Positions 48,483 through 60,695 of a stretch of DNA of 64,000 bases are shown here, in pieces; the stretch's first letter is position 1; each line of letters starts with the position of its first letter. The DNA comes from Lonicera japonica (taxonomy: Eukaryota > Streptophyta > Magnoliopsida > Dipsacales > Caprifoliaceae). A program made the position numbers and the translations under genes. The notes beneath the pieces are model-generated. The model had not been told where the DNA came from. It searched no databases and saw only the letters and a list, made by a program, of their open reading frames with translations. Location of the stretch: assembly GCA_021464415.1 (NCBI GenBank), contig CM038468.1, positions 62,761,220 to 62,825,219 on the forward strand. The letters run 5' to 3'.

Positions 48483-49469
48483 ATGCCGAGACGCGGTCCA
48501 TTGCACACTTGTGGAATCTCAATGATTGAGATTCTTGGCAAAGCCTCCACCAAGACCAAAAACTTCAATGGACCCATCGGATCAATGATGAAAAGGGTAT
48601 TCATATTAGTTACTACATTATTACCGTTCATCTATGCCCTACAAGATCAATGGCTGGCAATCCTCTCCTTTGCCGATGATCGCATCCTAGCTGTCGTGAG
48701 CACGGTTGAGACCCTTTTCCCTCCTTCAACGCGTTTATTCAATAAGATCGATAAGCTTGTCCATGTTGCAGAATCTTTACCGGGAAAGTTTGATGATGCC
48801 ATGAACAAATTCCCGGTTATTATGCACAAAGTTCCGTTTATTGATTGGACATTGGCCCATGTGATATCGTGGATTAATTTCTGGATCATTGCACTGACCC
48901 AATGGGGATCGGACAATATGAAGGAGAAGGAGATTAGGGTTGATAAAAGTTGTGATAATCCCGGTAACGAAATAGTCCCTCCTGAGAAACCATATTGTCC
49001 TGTAGAAACTACAAACATTATCCAAAGTGAGAATTCTTCACAAGATGAGACTTCAAGCAATACTAAATGCACGAAGATCGAGAACCGCTCTTCTCTATTC
49101 GATTCTTCGGAGGAGGAGGCTGAAGAAACTGAGAAACGTAGCAAGAATGTCAACTTAAACTCCAAAATGTCTGGTAGGAGGCGCAGTTACAAAGAAATAC
49201 TGGAAACCGGGACAAAAGAAAGCTTGGTAAAGAAGGACAATTATGTCCCGAGGGTGATTCCTCCTAAAGCCACCGGGAGCAAGAAAAAAGATGCAAAGGA
49301 TGATTCTCTCCTGAAACATATTCCTCCTAAAGCTACCACTGGGAGCGAGAAAAAAGATGAAAAGGGCGAGGAGGAGGATGAAGATGAAGATAAAAGCCAA
49401 CCCAAAGATCGGGATATTTTAGAACTATTTGATGCAGGCTGGCACTTGAGTCCACCAAGTAAAAGGTAA
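48483..49469 (+). CDS. Unrecognised plant protein, 328 aa
   Basis: A single open frame from ATG 48483 (MPRRGPLHTCGIS) to TAA 49469. I do not recognise the family. The N-terminal half (to about residue 145) is hydrophobic to amphipathic: VFILVTTLLPFIYAL, FADDRILAVVSTVETLFPP, then FNKIDKLVHVAESLPGKFDD and HVISWINFWIIALTQWG. This suggests membrane or lipid-surface association without a clear cleavable signal peptide. The C-terminal half is highly charged, Lys/Glu/Asp/Ser-rich and probably disordered, with two IPPKAT repeats and an acidic run before a short end (DILELFDAGWHLSPPSKR). A frame without ATG extends 18 codons upstream and was not used. The lack of stops across 987 nt and biased amino-acid content argue that it is real. 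Another exon upstream cannot be excluded. Confidence 0.75.
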   Translation: MPRRGPLHTCGISMIEILGKASTKTKNFNGPIGSMMKRVFILVTTLLPFIYALQDQWLAILSFADDRILAVVSTVETLFPPSTRLFNKIDKLVHVAESLPGKFDDAMNKFPVIMHKVPFIDWTLAHVISWINFWIIALTQWGSDNMKEKEIRVDKSCDNPGNEIVPPEKPYCPVETTNIIQSENSSQDETSSNTKCTKIENRSSLFDSSEEEAEETEKRSKNVNLNSKMSGRRRSYKEILETGTKESLVKKDNYVPRVIPPKATGSKKKDAKDDSLLKHIPPKATTGSEKKDEKGEEEDEDEDKSQPKDRDILELFDAGWHLSPPSKR

Positions 49470-51743
49470 AGGAATGCCAATTCGATAAACTTTTGCATTC
49501 ATGAATTTAGGAGGGAAAAACAATTAGGAAATTATACTACTACTATACTAGTGGGTAATTATATATATTGTTAGAGGGAAATATATATATAGTTGAACCA
49601 AGAGTTCGTGTACCTAAGTAGATGTTGTTCTATTTTCTACCTTAAGTAGATGTTGAACCAAAAGTTCTGAAAAACTGCATTGATCTGTTTAACTAGTTGC
49701 TTGTTTTAAAATATTTTCTAGTGACTGTTTGAGTTAATTTTTTTCTACTAGCAAAATTGCATCACTCGCCGTATTGTATGAAACGGATATGATATCACGA
49801 GATTCAATAAAAAAAAATTGTACGTACTCGATGATTTATCGTACTTATTTTTTGGGTCTTGTTATGTCACACCACTTTAGAACATCAAGACTCAAATAAT
49901 TTTCTCATTTGGTATTAATTTTTTTTACAGACGATTAATTAAACGTGTTGAAAAGAGTTTATTGGCAACATGAATCTCTCGAGTATAAAAAGGGCCTTTT
50001 GAATTTGGCCCATTTGTTTTTTGTATTGATTGATTTGAGGTGCCTTCTTCTCTTTAGGTCTCGTTTGATTCACGGAAGAGAAATCAATTCTCTTGTTTTC
50101 ATGGAGGTGGGAAACTAAAGTTCTTGCCGGGTCTCCTTTCATATATTTTGTAAAGCATGAAAAGTATTCAGGAAATACCATTTAATTTTCCTTGCGGTAT
50201 TTGGTTAATATAGGAAAGAAAAGTAAAAATATATTAATATTTCAATAATACTCTTGTATTATAAAATAAAAACAACATTATAGAAAATTGACAATAACAT
50301 ATTTTTGTAAATAAATGTTAGGAAATTAGAAGGGAAAATAAATCTCATGAGGTTTGAATGGAATAATTAAAAAAATATTTTCAAAATTTGTATTTACCAA
50401 ACAAAAAAAATAATAACATATATTTTTTGAATTAGTCAAATCCGCTAAACAAACATTTTGGCCTCCAAAATTAACACTTCCGTTCAGCCAAACATTTTGA
50501 CAGTCAATTGACCATCTTTTCTAGTAAAATTTGAAAATACTACCCTTTTGATCGGGCCAAAAAAAAAACCATCCAATTAGTTAGTGCCACCTGGTGCATT
50601 TAATTTAGATTCTATCCAATCATCTCATCTCATTCCTTTTATTTAATTTTTTGTAAAATGGAGTCATTATTGATCTTTATTTGCAGGACCATGTCAGCCC
50701 CAATGCTTCTATGAGGCCAAAGCCTTCTAAGTGAAGAGCTTGCTTGTTTAGTAGCATAAAAAAGATACAACTACATATATACTGGGAGATTAACATAATT
50801 CTTCAACCTGGACATGCTCAACTTAATTAATTGTTTGTACAAAGTTTTTTATTTTATTTTTGGTTATCTTTTGTAACCCTTACAAATGGGTTATCTATGT
50901 AGTTAAAATGTGTATACATATATACACATAATTGCAGAGGCAAAATGGTAGAAAAGAAACAGTAGCTTCATGCATGCAGCATATTTGTAATTTACTTTAT
51001 TGTTTTTGTGCAAGGAGATTGGGAATCAAAGGTAAATTTTTTATTTTCTTAAAGAAGATTGTTATACTGCCAAGTGCCAGCCAAAGTGTTTCAGTGGACA
51101 ATATCATAATACGATATGCTATGCCAACATAATTAATATGAATATGATTCATACCCATTTAAATTTCATATTATCTTTTAACAAGAAAATAGCATTAATC
51201 CGGCCCAAAGCTTTAATAATTTGTATTACGTACATCTTTTATTTTAAGTTTAGAGTTTTCATTTGAAGCAAAACATTTTTTTTAGGGAAAAATTAACGTT
51301 ACCAAGATTAAAACTCTTAGGTATTAATTAAAAGAGCTAAATGTAGGCCTGGTCAAACTTCATTAAGAAGATTGCCAACGAAGAAGTCATACTCGATCTG
51401 CTTCTAGATGGATCAAGCAATTCCAGTCAATTTTTTTTTTTTTTTGGACTTGACAGTGATACTAAAATTCAAAGAGCTTCCAGTGAAAGCTAGCTAGTCC
51501 TTCACTATAAAATGCTCACAACATCATGCAACTAATTAAATACATTCCAAAGCTAAAACTTCAATTCCTTCCTTCTATAAAATCCACAACTTTCCTTTTC
51601 CATCATGTTTACACTAACAAACATTTTTTTTTTGTGAATACACATTACACTGGGGCATTCCCTTGGCAATACATTAACCACCTCTCACCAATCCCCCAAG
51701 CTTTACAAATCTGCCAATAAATAAAACATCTCTTCACTTGCCA
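49470..51743. other. Intergenic
   Basis: No gene supported apart from the MITE at 50057. A TATA box (TATAAAA at 51506-51512) stands about 240 bp before the AAA-ATPase pseudogene and may be its old promoter. Confidence 0.45.
50057..50445. mobile_element. Tourist-type MITE, worn (about 390 bp)
   Basis: It begins GGTCTCGTTTGATTCACGGA and aligns with the MITE at 63608-63925 along most of its length (CTTGTTTTCATGGAGGTGGG-like and TTGTATTTACCAAACAAA-like parts). TTA precedes it and TAA follows about position 50446. The right edge is uncertain by a few bases. Confidence 0.6.
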
Positions 51744-53306
51744 ATGCCAAGATTTAAATTTAGCTTCAGCTTCAAGTTCAACCCAAGCTTCATCTACATA
51801 TACCACTTTTGCTGCCTCAGCAATGCTGCCTAGGACCGTACTCAATCAACTCCAAAACATATCCAACCAGCTTCGATCTTCCCAAAGGACTACAAGAAAA
51901 GTTCATCTCCAAACTTGCAATCCTAATGCGAAATTTCTCCCCTCAAACGATTCTCATCATCGATGAGTATAATAGCCTCACCATCAACTAAGTATATGAG
52001 GCCTCAGAATTGTACTTGCACAGCAAAATCACCCCTTCGACTCAACACCTCAAGGTGTCCAAGGCACCCTGAGAAAAGAAATTCTCAGTCACCATCAACA
52101 AAGGGGAAAAGATTGTTGCAAATTCGAAGGAATTCAGCTCGTGTGGGAAATGATTTCCATCAAGAACCAAAAGACAAACTTCGAATATGAGGGCTACTTC
52201 TCTTCTGAAATTGTTGAGAGCAAGTCAATTGAGATAACTTTCGACAAAAAGTACAAGGAGAAGGTACTTGGCTCTTACTTGCCTTTTGTGATGGAGAGAT
52301 ATATCAGAGGCGGTGAAAGAAGAGAATAAATTGGTGAAGCTCTATGCGCTTGGGAATTTCCATGGCGACACTGATCTTGAACACCCATCTACATTTGACA
52401 CATTGGCAATGGATCCGACAGTAAAGAAGGAATTGATAGACGATTTGGATTGATTTGTGAAGAGAAGAGATTACTACAAGAGAGTTAGGAAAGCGTGGAA
52501 GCACGGATATTTGTTGTATGGCCCGCCTGGCACCGGTAAATTGAGCTTGATTGCAGCCATGGCTAACTATTTGAAATTCAACATTTATGACTTGGAGTTC
52601 ACAAGTCTCCATAGCATTGCAGAGCTACGAAGACTACTGGTTTCAACTGCAAACCGATTAATTCTTGTAATTGAGGATATTGATTGTAGCATTGAGTTTC
52701 AGAACCAACAAGTTGGAGGTTACAACAACAACGATTGCCAGGTGAGTTGTACTTTCTTAAATATGTGTCCGTCTTTTTTGTCTGAATCCAAAGTTTGAAT
52801 ATGAAAATCCTGTTCGACAGTTAAGGATATATATAAAGCTATAAAGAATGAAATTATAATTAAATTGTTCTTGTTTGACAGTTAACCTTGTCTGGCTTGC
52901 TGAATTTCATTGATGGGCTATGGTCAAGTTGTGGGGACGAGAGGATAATAGTGTTAATCACAAAGAGAGACTAGATCCTGCACTATTGAGACCTGGTCGA
53001 ATGGACATACACATTCACATGTCGTATTTGTACGCCTTGTACGTGGATTTAAAATCCTTGCTTTATAACTACCTGCGAATAAACTGAAAAGTGAAGAAGC
53101 AAATAGGAGTCTTGAAGTTGTTGAAGAGGAAGAAGAGTGAAAGTTCCGAATGGAGTGAAGGAGAAAAGCAGTTAGCCAGTGAAAAAGAAAATGAATTCGA
53201 GGGAATTGAGGAAGGAGGTGAAAAGCAAGTGAGGAAATATAAGATGAAGGCAAGTTTGAAAATATATTATAAGATGTTTGTATCAAATAAATTTATGCTA
53301 AGATGA
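51744..53306 (+). pseudogene. AAA-ATPase (BCS1/AATP1-like) pseudogene
   Basis: Derived from the plant membrane AAA-ATPase family related to BCS1 (names such as AAA-ATPase ASD, HSR4). Family segments appear in order but in different frames: TTFAASAMLPRTVLNQL, QTILIIDEYNSLTIN then VYEASELYLHSKITPS, and FEYEGYFSSEIVESK. Next are LVKLYALGNFHGD, DYYKRVRKAWKHGYLLYGPPGTGKLS (Walker A region), LVIEDIDCS (Walker B) and, after an intron (52742-52881), LTLSGLLNFIDGLWS. Lesions include stops at 51989-51991, near 52069 and at the DDLD/FVKRR junction (about 52452), and frameshifts near 52120 and 52310. Ser is replaced by Leu after the Walker A Lys, stops follow DERIIVL, and most of the small subdomain is lost. 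It retains its intron, so it arose by gene decay and not by retroposition. Confidence 0.9.
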
Positions 53307-53331
53307 GTTGGATTCTGACATAAAAACCATT

Positions 53332-53404
53332 CGCCCACCATGGGGCTCGAACCCATGACCACAAGGTTAAGAGCCTTGCGCTCTACCAACTGAGCTAGAC
53401 GGGC
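53332..53404 (-). tRNA. tRNA-Lys (CUU)
   Basis: A 73-nt gene on the minus strand. It has an acceptor stem GCCCGTC/GGTGGGC with discriminator G, D-arm GCTCAGTTGGTAGAGC, anticodon loop CTCTTAA with CTT, and T-arm GGGTTCGAGCCC. There is no intron and no encoded CCA. The A box and B box are intact, and a T-run follows the 3' end on the minus strand as a pol III terminator (about 53322-53326). It appears functional. Confidence 0.96.
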
Positions 53405-54058
53405 TTGATATTACTTTTTACCTCTAATTTTATATCTTGGTGTATCTATTCCTAGGGCTATTGCCACACCCCATAATTCTATGTAATACTCCCTATATTG
53501 ACTCGGTATAATACAGTAGAGTATATGATTATTTACTTGGTGCAATAGGGCCGAATAATTGTTGGGAACAAAAAAAATATGCTGACTTGACCCTATTGCA
53601 CCGAGTAATGTCTAAATACTCGGCTCTATTGCATCGAGTTAATATAAAAGTGTTACAAAGAAGTTTGAGGGATAACAATAGCCTCACCCAAATTTAAAAA
53701 GGTATATTCAAAGCATTCTTCTTTAGTGTCATTGCAATGGGAATAAAAGTTGACCGATAAACATTTATAAATGTGAATGCTCTTTCCACTCTACAAAATA
53801 TTTGGTAACACTTCACTTTTCATTTGTCTGATGATAAGTTAGTAAATGCATGTTCCTCGCCTGATAACAAATGAGTAAGTGCATGTTACTCACCTTATGA
53901 CAAATGAGTAAAAACTTCAATGCCTTACTCGCTTGTCATCGAGCGAGTAATATACACTTATTCGCTTGTTATCGAACAAATGAAACATATAGCAAAACTA
54001 AGTATTTTATGGTGTGCAAATAACAGCCACCCTTGTTAAAAGAGCCATTTATAGCTTA
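53405..54058. other. Intergenic with inverted repeats
   Basis: No gene. TTGGTGCAATAGGG near 53538 is inverted as CCCTATTGCACCGAG near 53594. GATAACAAATGAGTAAGTGC near 53860 is inverted, imperfectly, near 53940-53975. These make two potential hairpins; they may be worn MITEs. Confidence 0.5.
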
Positions 54059-54443
54059 GGTCATCTCTAATGGTAATTTATATTTTTCCATTTCTATCAT
54101 ACGTGTTAATGTTATTTTACAACACTTCTATATCTAGTTGTCAATTTTTCTATGGGTAGAAAATCATAAAAAAGTTGATCTCCAGTAGTGGTTCATTTCT
54201 TTATTACTTGGCATTTATTTAAAAATGAGAGAGAATTAGTAGGTTTTTTATATCCAATGAGAATGTGCTATATCACATTAAAAATTTCTATTACCATTTT
54301 TAATGGTGATAGAACTTCCCTATATGACTCAACTCCACCTCACATAGAAATGGTTATAAAAAACCTCATTAGAGCATTTTTTTTATAATTTTCTTTTCTA
54401 TCACAGAAATTTGTAGGGATATAAATGACCATTAGAGATAACC
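54059..54443. mobile_element. Tourist-type MITE (385 bp)
   Basis: The left end GGTCATCTCTAATGGTAATT pairs with the inverse of the right end, GGTTATCTCTAATGGTCATT, for about 25 bp with three mismatches. TTA flanks both sides (54056-54058 and 54444-54446). Non-coding. Confidence 0.8.
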
Positions 54444-54840
54444 TTAGTAGTTTATGACAACCATTAGGTCATTGGGTCGACTTATGTCTTTCTCCCCTTT
54501 CCCTTCCTCTTAGCTCAAACCGCAGGGATCTATATGATATTGTAATGCTTGTAACAAAAAAAAAAAGACAAAAAAAAAAAAAAAAAAAAAAACTTGTAAA
54601 GGAAAGAAAGAGACAAGTTCACTCATAAAATTTAAGAGATGTCTAAATCTCTCTCTTAATCGTATAAACAAACAAAGGAAACCTCTTTCCCATTCATATG
54701 AGTCAATTTTTTGACCTCAAGTTCTCTCAATGTCAAACTCCATTGTATCTTTTCCGAGAGATTTTCCTTGTCATCAGCCCCTTTTCGCTTCTTGGCATTA
54801 ATAACTACATCCGCCAACAAAATCTTAACATGTCTTCTAA

Positions 54841-55544
54841 GGGCTCATTTAGTTTGAATTTTAGGAATGTAATAGGTATACTTGGTTCTTAAAAAACTTT
54901 TTTCTTGGCATGTAGGATTGTAGGAATGCTATGCTAATGTTTGGTTCGGACATAAATGCTTTATTCCTGAAATGTTACATTATTTTTACTATGTTTGGTT
55001 CAATCGAGAATATAAATAGAATAAAGAGTTAATTATAAAAATGCCATTCCTTTAATAAAATAAGAAGACATCTCCTAATTTTCCAAAAGGTACAATTCCT
55101 ATAATAAATTACAAAAATTACACGTGTCTAATAACTATCCTACAAAAAGATTACAATTTTTTGGTCCAGCAAAAGGAAAAAAGAAAGTAAGAAAAAATTC
55201 CCAATCAATTTTTTTTTTTTGGGCAGCAACTTGACTTAAAAAAAAAAAGTTCCAAACAATATTTGGTTATGCCCCATATTTGATCATTTTTAAAAGGGAT
55301 TACAGGTGAAAAAAATGAAATTTTATTCGCAAGGAAGAGGGGTGTTAGTCCTAATAAAAAAAATTAGAAAAAATCCCTTATAATAATAACTTATTTCTTG
55401 TGATTTAATCAAGAAAACTTGAAAGGATTGGCTAATTCCTAGAATTATTTATTCCAAACCAAAAACATTAATCAGACACGTTAATCATTTTGGAATAGAA
55501 TTTAACATTTCTAAAATAGTTTAAATCTTGAACCAAACTAGCCC
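54841..55544. mobile_element. Tourist-type MITE (704 bp)
   Basis: The ends GGGCTCATTTAGTTTG and (inverted) GGGCTAGTTTGGTTCAAG pair, and TAA flanks both sides (54838-54840 and 55545-55547). This fits PIF/Harbinger elements. The interior is AT-rich with poly-A and poly-T runs and no protein. It lies about 340 bp downstream of the U-box gene stop. Confidence 0.8.
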
Positions 55545-55881
55545 TAAAAGTTAAAAAATATCTGATAAGAGTAGCTGTAAAGACCGACCAGAGAAACCAA
55601 ACCCTGTCTTAATCCAGAGAATCTTTACATTAATATTCACATCAAACCGCTGGCTGCTAGGGTTGCTCCAAAATGTTGATCTAAAGCTTGAATTAGAGCA
55701 CAAAAAACTACATGTAAATCTAATCTAAAGAGGCGGCAAAAAATCCCATAGATTACATTGGCCTGTACATCTCTTCTTTCTGTTGAGAAGCTAAAACTGG
55801 TACTCCACCAAAAACAACAAAAATACATGGTAATGCAACAGACATTTACAACACTGATCCGAGAAAATAAATGTAATAAAC

Positions 55882-58800
55882 TCAACACTGGTATACTGCA
55901 AAGCTCTTGCTCTTCCACCAAAAACTCCAGGCACTCTTCATCTTTCTTCTCGAGGTCGACTTACTTAGCGATTTTGCTTCTTCAACAGCCAACACCGTGT
56001 CACTACTTTCAGCCCGCTGCTCCTGCTGTCGTGTCTGAACTGGTGACGGGTCCCGTTGCCGCTGCTCCCTAAACAGCATCAAAAGTTTCTGAGCCTTCTG
56101 TTTCCCTCTCATTGTACCATTGACCGAGATTGACACTAATGAAGGAATAACACCCTCTTGAAGGACCATTTGGCTGCACTTCTCATTCCCGTTACATAAG
56201 ATCAGTAGACACGCAGCAGCTTGCTCCTGCTCAATGGCCTCCCCATTGTCCAATATAGTGGAAAGCCCACTAATAACGCCTTGGGCCGTTGCCATTTCAT
56301 CTCTTGCTGATTTACTTGAAGCTAAGTTTATATACACGGCTATGCATTTTTCGGTCCATGTTTGGTCACCGGAATTGGTGATAAGGGCTTGAAGGCCGTC
56401 AATAATACCAGCCAAGAGAAGGTGGGGGATATTGGAGGGTAGGCTAGAGAGATTATAGAGTGCATGGAGAGCATCGAGCTTACACTGGGGATTACTTTCG
56501 CCGCGGAGGATCTGGATTAATAAAGGGACGACATTGCTTGAGCCAATCATGGGCTTAGCTGCTTCAAGACAGGACAGGTTTAGGTAAAGGGCTGTAGCCG
56601 ATCCATGAGAGTTGGAATTAGCGACCATTTCCCCCAGTAATGAAAGCACTCCTGCTGCCAACATCACTTCCTTGTTTCTGAATATAAAGATATCAAGAGT
56701 TCATCAGAATTGCTCATAGTAAACAAATATGCCCCTTGATTTTAAACAAAAGATTTTATGATTTACATTGAATAAAACAATATAACTCCATATATTTTTT
56801 AATTAGTATTAGTATTCCAAATAAATTCAAACTTTACTCTATTTTGCTAAAATAATTAAACAAAAGTTTTAAGCTAGATTTACATTAAATAAAATAGTAC
56901 AAGCCTATAAGTGTATAAATCCATATATTTTTATATTAGTATTCCCAATAAATTTAAACTCTACTTTATTTGGCTAAAATAATTAAACAATTTAGAATTT
57001 GTGTTGAATTTTGTTCTGTATAAGACTTCTATATAACTTCATAACAAACTTCCCAAGAAGGAAGCTATTTGATAGATCGTATTAAAATTACAAGGCTTTT
57101 AGGTCGGAAAGAAAAAATCAAATAAATTTTACATGTGATACTATGCTTTGTTTATTTGTTATGATTTTTATTTGATACTAATTATTCAATTGTTTTGTTT
57201 ATTTGTTATTATTTTTATTTCATACCAATTATTCAATTCTTAGTATGTACATATTTATTAATGGGCTTAATTACATTTGTCAAGACTAAAACCACAAAAA
57301 CCACGTGCTCAAAAACTAGTATCAAAAAAGGTGCAAGGACTTGTTGGGTATCCTAAATTTTTCCTTTTAACATCATACACTGTATATGTGTGTTTCTAAC
57401 TATTTTGTTTGTTTTTCATTTTATTTTTTTTTATTGGAACTTGGAAGGAAAGGAGGGGATACAGGGGCTAAAACAGATATAGACCAAGGTCCAAAGAGAA
57501 GAAAGCCATGTTAATCATTTTTATAGATAGCACGTGCACAGGAGTAATCTTTAATGTCTGGAACCCTAGGAACAGGTATAAATTCCACGACAAAATCCTA
57601 TTTGCCAGTTCTTGACTCTGGAGATAAAAAAAAAAAAGTGTCCATTGCATACCTGTTGTTGTTAACAGCGAGGTTGAATAGAGCCATAGCTCCAATATCC
57701 TGAGCCATCTCATTTCTTTTGTGAACAGCCAACTCCAAAAACTGAAGCAACGCTTCAACAAAACCGTTTGCCCCCATATAGATCCTAGCTTCCTCATCAT
57801 CCTTTAGCAAGTGCCTTACCTGCTCTACAACTTTACACTTTTTCCTCAAGTCTTGCTCTTTATGCAGGACAGTTAAAAAATCCTCATATCTTTCAAACAC
57901 GTTAACCTCAGGCTCATCCTCCTCCTGTGCAGACCCATCTTCCTCTTCATTTCCTTCAGCCTCCTCAATAATATCGCTCTCTTCCAATGGAACCACCTTG
58001 ATGCCCTTCAATTTGTAGGAGCCAATACTGTCCATTGACTTCACATTCGTAGACTCGCTCTCAGACAATGCCAGCCTCCAGTAGTTTAGGTCAAGAGACT
58101 CTGGTGGGCCATCTGGTATAGCAACTCCATTCTGTTCGCACCAACTAGCAACCAGACCCTTAACGCAGTAATTAGGAGTCAAAGAAAGATGACAGAGCTG
58201 CTGCTGAGTTTTTGGGCAGGTGTTGTGTCCATCACCGAACCATTTCTCAATGCAAACCCTTTCGTATGTTTGCCCCGAGGCAATGATGACTGGGTCATAC
58301 ATGAGCTGCAACGATATTGGACACCTCAACTCTTCAGGAGGCACAGGCATCTGCCCTGATCTTCTCAAGTTCGGCTTGAAATTAAAAGAACTGAGTTTGG
58401 AGAGTTGCCGCTCGAAGGCATGGCCATTAACCCCGGGACCACCGCAACCACCTTCAAAAGACCCCTGCACGGTGGGGGAACATGGTGTTGAACCCTGTGA
58501 ATCATTGTCGTCCGAGAATTCACTTCTAAATAATTTTGAGTATTTTCGCATGAGGTGTAGGAGATACGCCACAATCGATTCCTTCCGCTTGTCTTCCTCA
58601 ACCCTAGCTCTTTCAATGAGTTTCTTCAGAGCCCTTCTCTCCCTAAGAGCGGCTCTTGAGGAAGTAATACTAAGCCTAGAAGCAGCCAGGTGAAAGGATT
58701 CAAGCTCGTTTACGTCATTGCAGCTGCTGTTGAATTTTCTCCCTTGCTGGAGCAATGCAATTATCTCATCACCCACTTGCTTCTCTACCGGATCAAGTGA

Positions 58801-59960
58801 GAACTCAATCTCTGCAAGTTCACCTAGAATTTCAGAAATCTGAAAGAAGCATAATTACAATTAGGTCAACATTGCATCTTCAATAAAGTGGAAAACTATA
58901 GAAGATTTTATACCCTCCAACCCGTATGAACGAGGACAAACTATTGGAAAAGACCCCAAGATTTATAAGCACTATTAATCAACAGCATATGGCATTAAAC
59001 GCTCTGCGCATTAGAGAGATACAACTATGTACAAGGAAAAGGAGATCAAATTATACAAATATACCTGACAACCAATAGCTTGCGGAACAATATCTTCAAC
59101 CCGCCTTAGACTATCTTGAAGAGCACATCTCGCCTTATCAAATTTTAGAACGACTGAGTCTCCAGTAATAGCCTGCATGATATGAATGGTTGTATTCATA
59201 AAGAATCCCTTTGGCACAAACACAAGGTTCCAACCTCATAAAAATTAAATAATTGCAAAATTAATTAGAACCCAAAGTCCCAAACTTTAGTGAGAATTCT
59301 CAGTAAAAAAATTGTTTCGTGAATAAGTGCAGACAGGAGGCTTTATTTCATTAGTAGTACATTCTTCAAAAGAAACTGGAAAAGAAAGGGCCCATCTATA
59401 TATACGTATATATAATGGAGAGTGATCATACCAAATAAAGTTTACTACATTCGGAGCAATGTTGAAGAATATTCTTGGTCTTCTCAAGTGCAATGTGCAA
59501 AGAACACAACGCCTGAATACCTGATGTGCTCCTAGGCCGTGCAGCTTCCAGGTCAGGAAAAACCCCCAACACTTTGCAATAAATTGTAGAAAGTGTCTTG
59601 CACATCCCTCCATGTAACTGTAATAAAAACCACATATTTCTCAAACACTACCCCAATAAGTAGAAACTAGAATAACTGTGTTAACAGCAAGGTTGTGATG
59701 GAAATATTAGGACCAGAATTATGCAAGAACGAATCAAGTCCTCAGGGCCAAGCTTTAAAGCTAAAACCGGTTTCATGGCAAAAACGAAATCGCGCAAATA
59801 CTGCTTTCAGAAAGTGAAACACCATGTCTCAAATCCAAATCCATTAAGTTCTGCTTGAAAAGATTAACATTTCCACAGGCATATACAAAAATAAATAACA
59901 GCTGCATACCTTTGGCTCGCCAATTGCAAATAAATTCTCTTCGATCTCAGCAGTATCCAT
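55882..59960 (-). CDS. PUB45-like: U-box/ARM E3 ubiquitin ligase, PUB45-like, 775 aa, five exons
   Basis: Probable ubiquitin-protein ligase. Coding exons on the minus strand are 59960-59910, 59617-59432, 59172-59065, 58839-57653 and 56677-55882 (TGA). The joined frame is open and all introns are GT-AG. The protein starts MDTAEIEENLFAIGEPK, has the N-terminal UND-like helical region (ARPRSTSGIQALCSLH), then the U-box at about residues 284-354 (PPEELRCPISLQLMYDPVII, GQTYER, NTCPKTQQQL, LTPNYCVK). It ends with ARM repeats over roughly residues 450-700 and the conserved C-terminus WWKSKSFAVYQC. Length and wording match Arabidopsis PUB45/PUB6/PUB7 (about 770 aa, from memory). The U-box recruits E2 enzymes; substrates of this group are not well defined. 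The gene looks intact. Confidence 0.95.
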
Positions 59961-60003
59961 TATTCACATTCACTGTCAAACCGATTATACAATTTTATGT
60001 TGC

Positions 60004-60695
60004 CTGAAATTCAACAACGAAATTCGAGAAAGTCAATAGAAGCAGAAGCAACCTTCCTTCCAAAACAATAAAAAAGCCAGATAGCTAAATCTAACCATGT
60101 TTACTTGTCACGTTAACTTAATTAGTCCATTTAACATATGAAACTCAAATCATTCGTCAGCTGAAGTTCCAAATATAGCAATATGTCATGATATCAATGA
60201 ACATCAAACAATTTTGAATAGAAAACTCCATTCGATGATTACCAATAAATTGAAAACAATGTAAAACATACTGCATTGCAAATCAAAACGAATTTAAAAT
60301 GATTTAACATACTTTACCGAACATTCCCCAAAATTGGAACAAATAAGAAAAACCCATACAGATTGACGCAACCGATGCATGTACCAACAACAACAACAAA
60401 ATCAAATCAGAACAAAATGTTAACGAAAATATCTAGATTAGCTCCTCAGCTCAGATCTCCAACATGAAGAAACAAAATGGATTCTGAAAGTGCCGTGGGA
60501 ACCCTCAAATTACACGCAAAACAGTAAAACAAAAGCCAATGGCAAAAAATATATAATTCAGAAGCCCCAACCAAAGAGATTAAATCATTGATTCTCAAAT
60601 CTGAGAACAAAAATTGCGTGTTTTAATCCAAGGCGAATAAAAAATAAAAATAAAATAATAAAACTAGGGTTTATGAAAAACAAAAAAAAACGTAC
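60004..60695 (-). other. Probable leader intron of the U-box gene
   Basis: On the minus strand TTTCCG|GTACG (donor at 60695) and AATTTCAG|GCAAC (acceptor at 60004) frame a 692-bp T-rich intron ending 43 bases before the ATG. Inferred from splice signals; not confirmed by transcripts. Confidence 0.5.
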
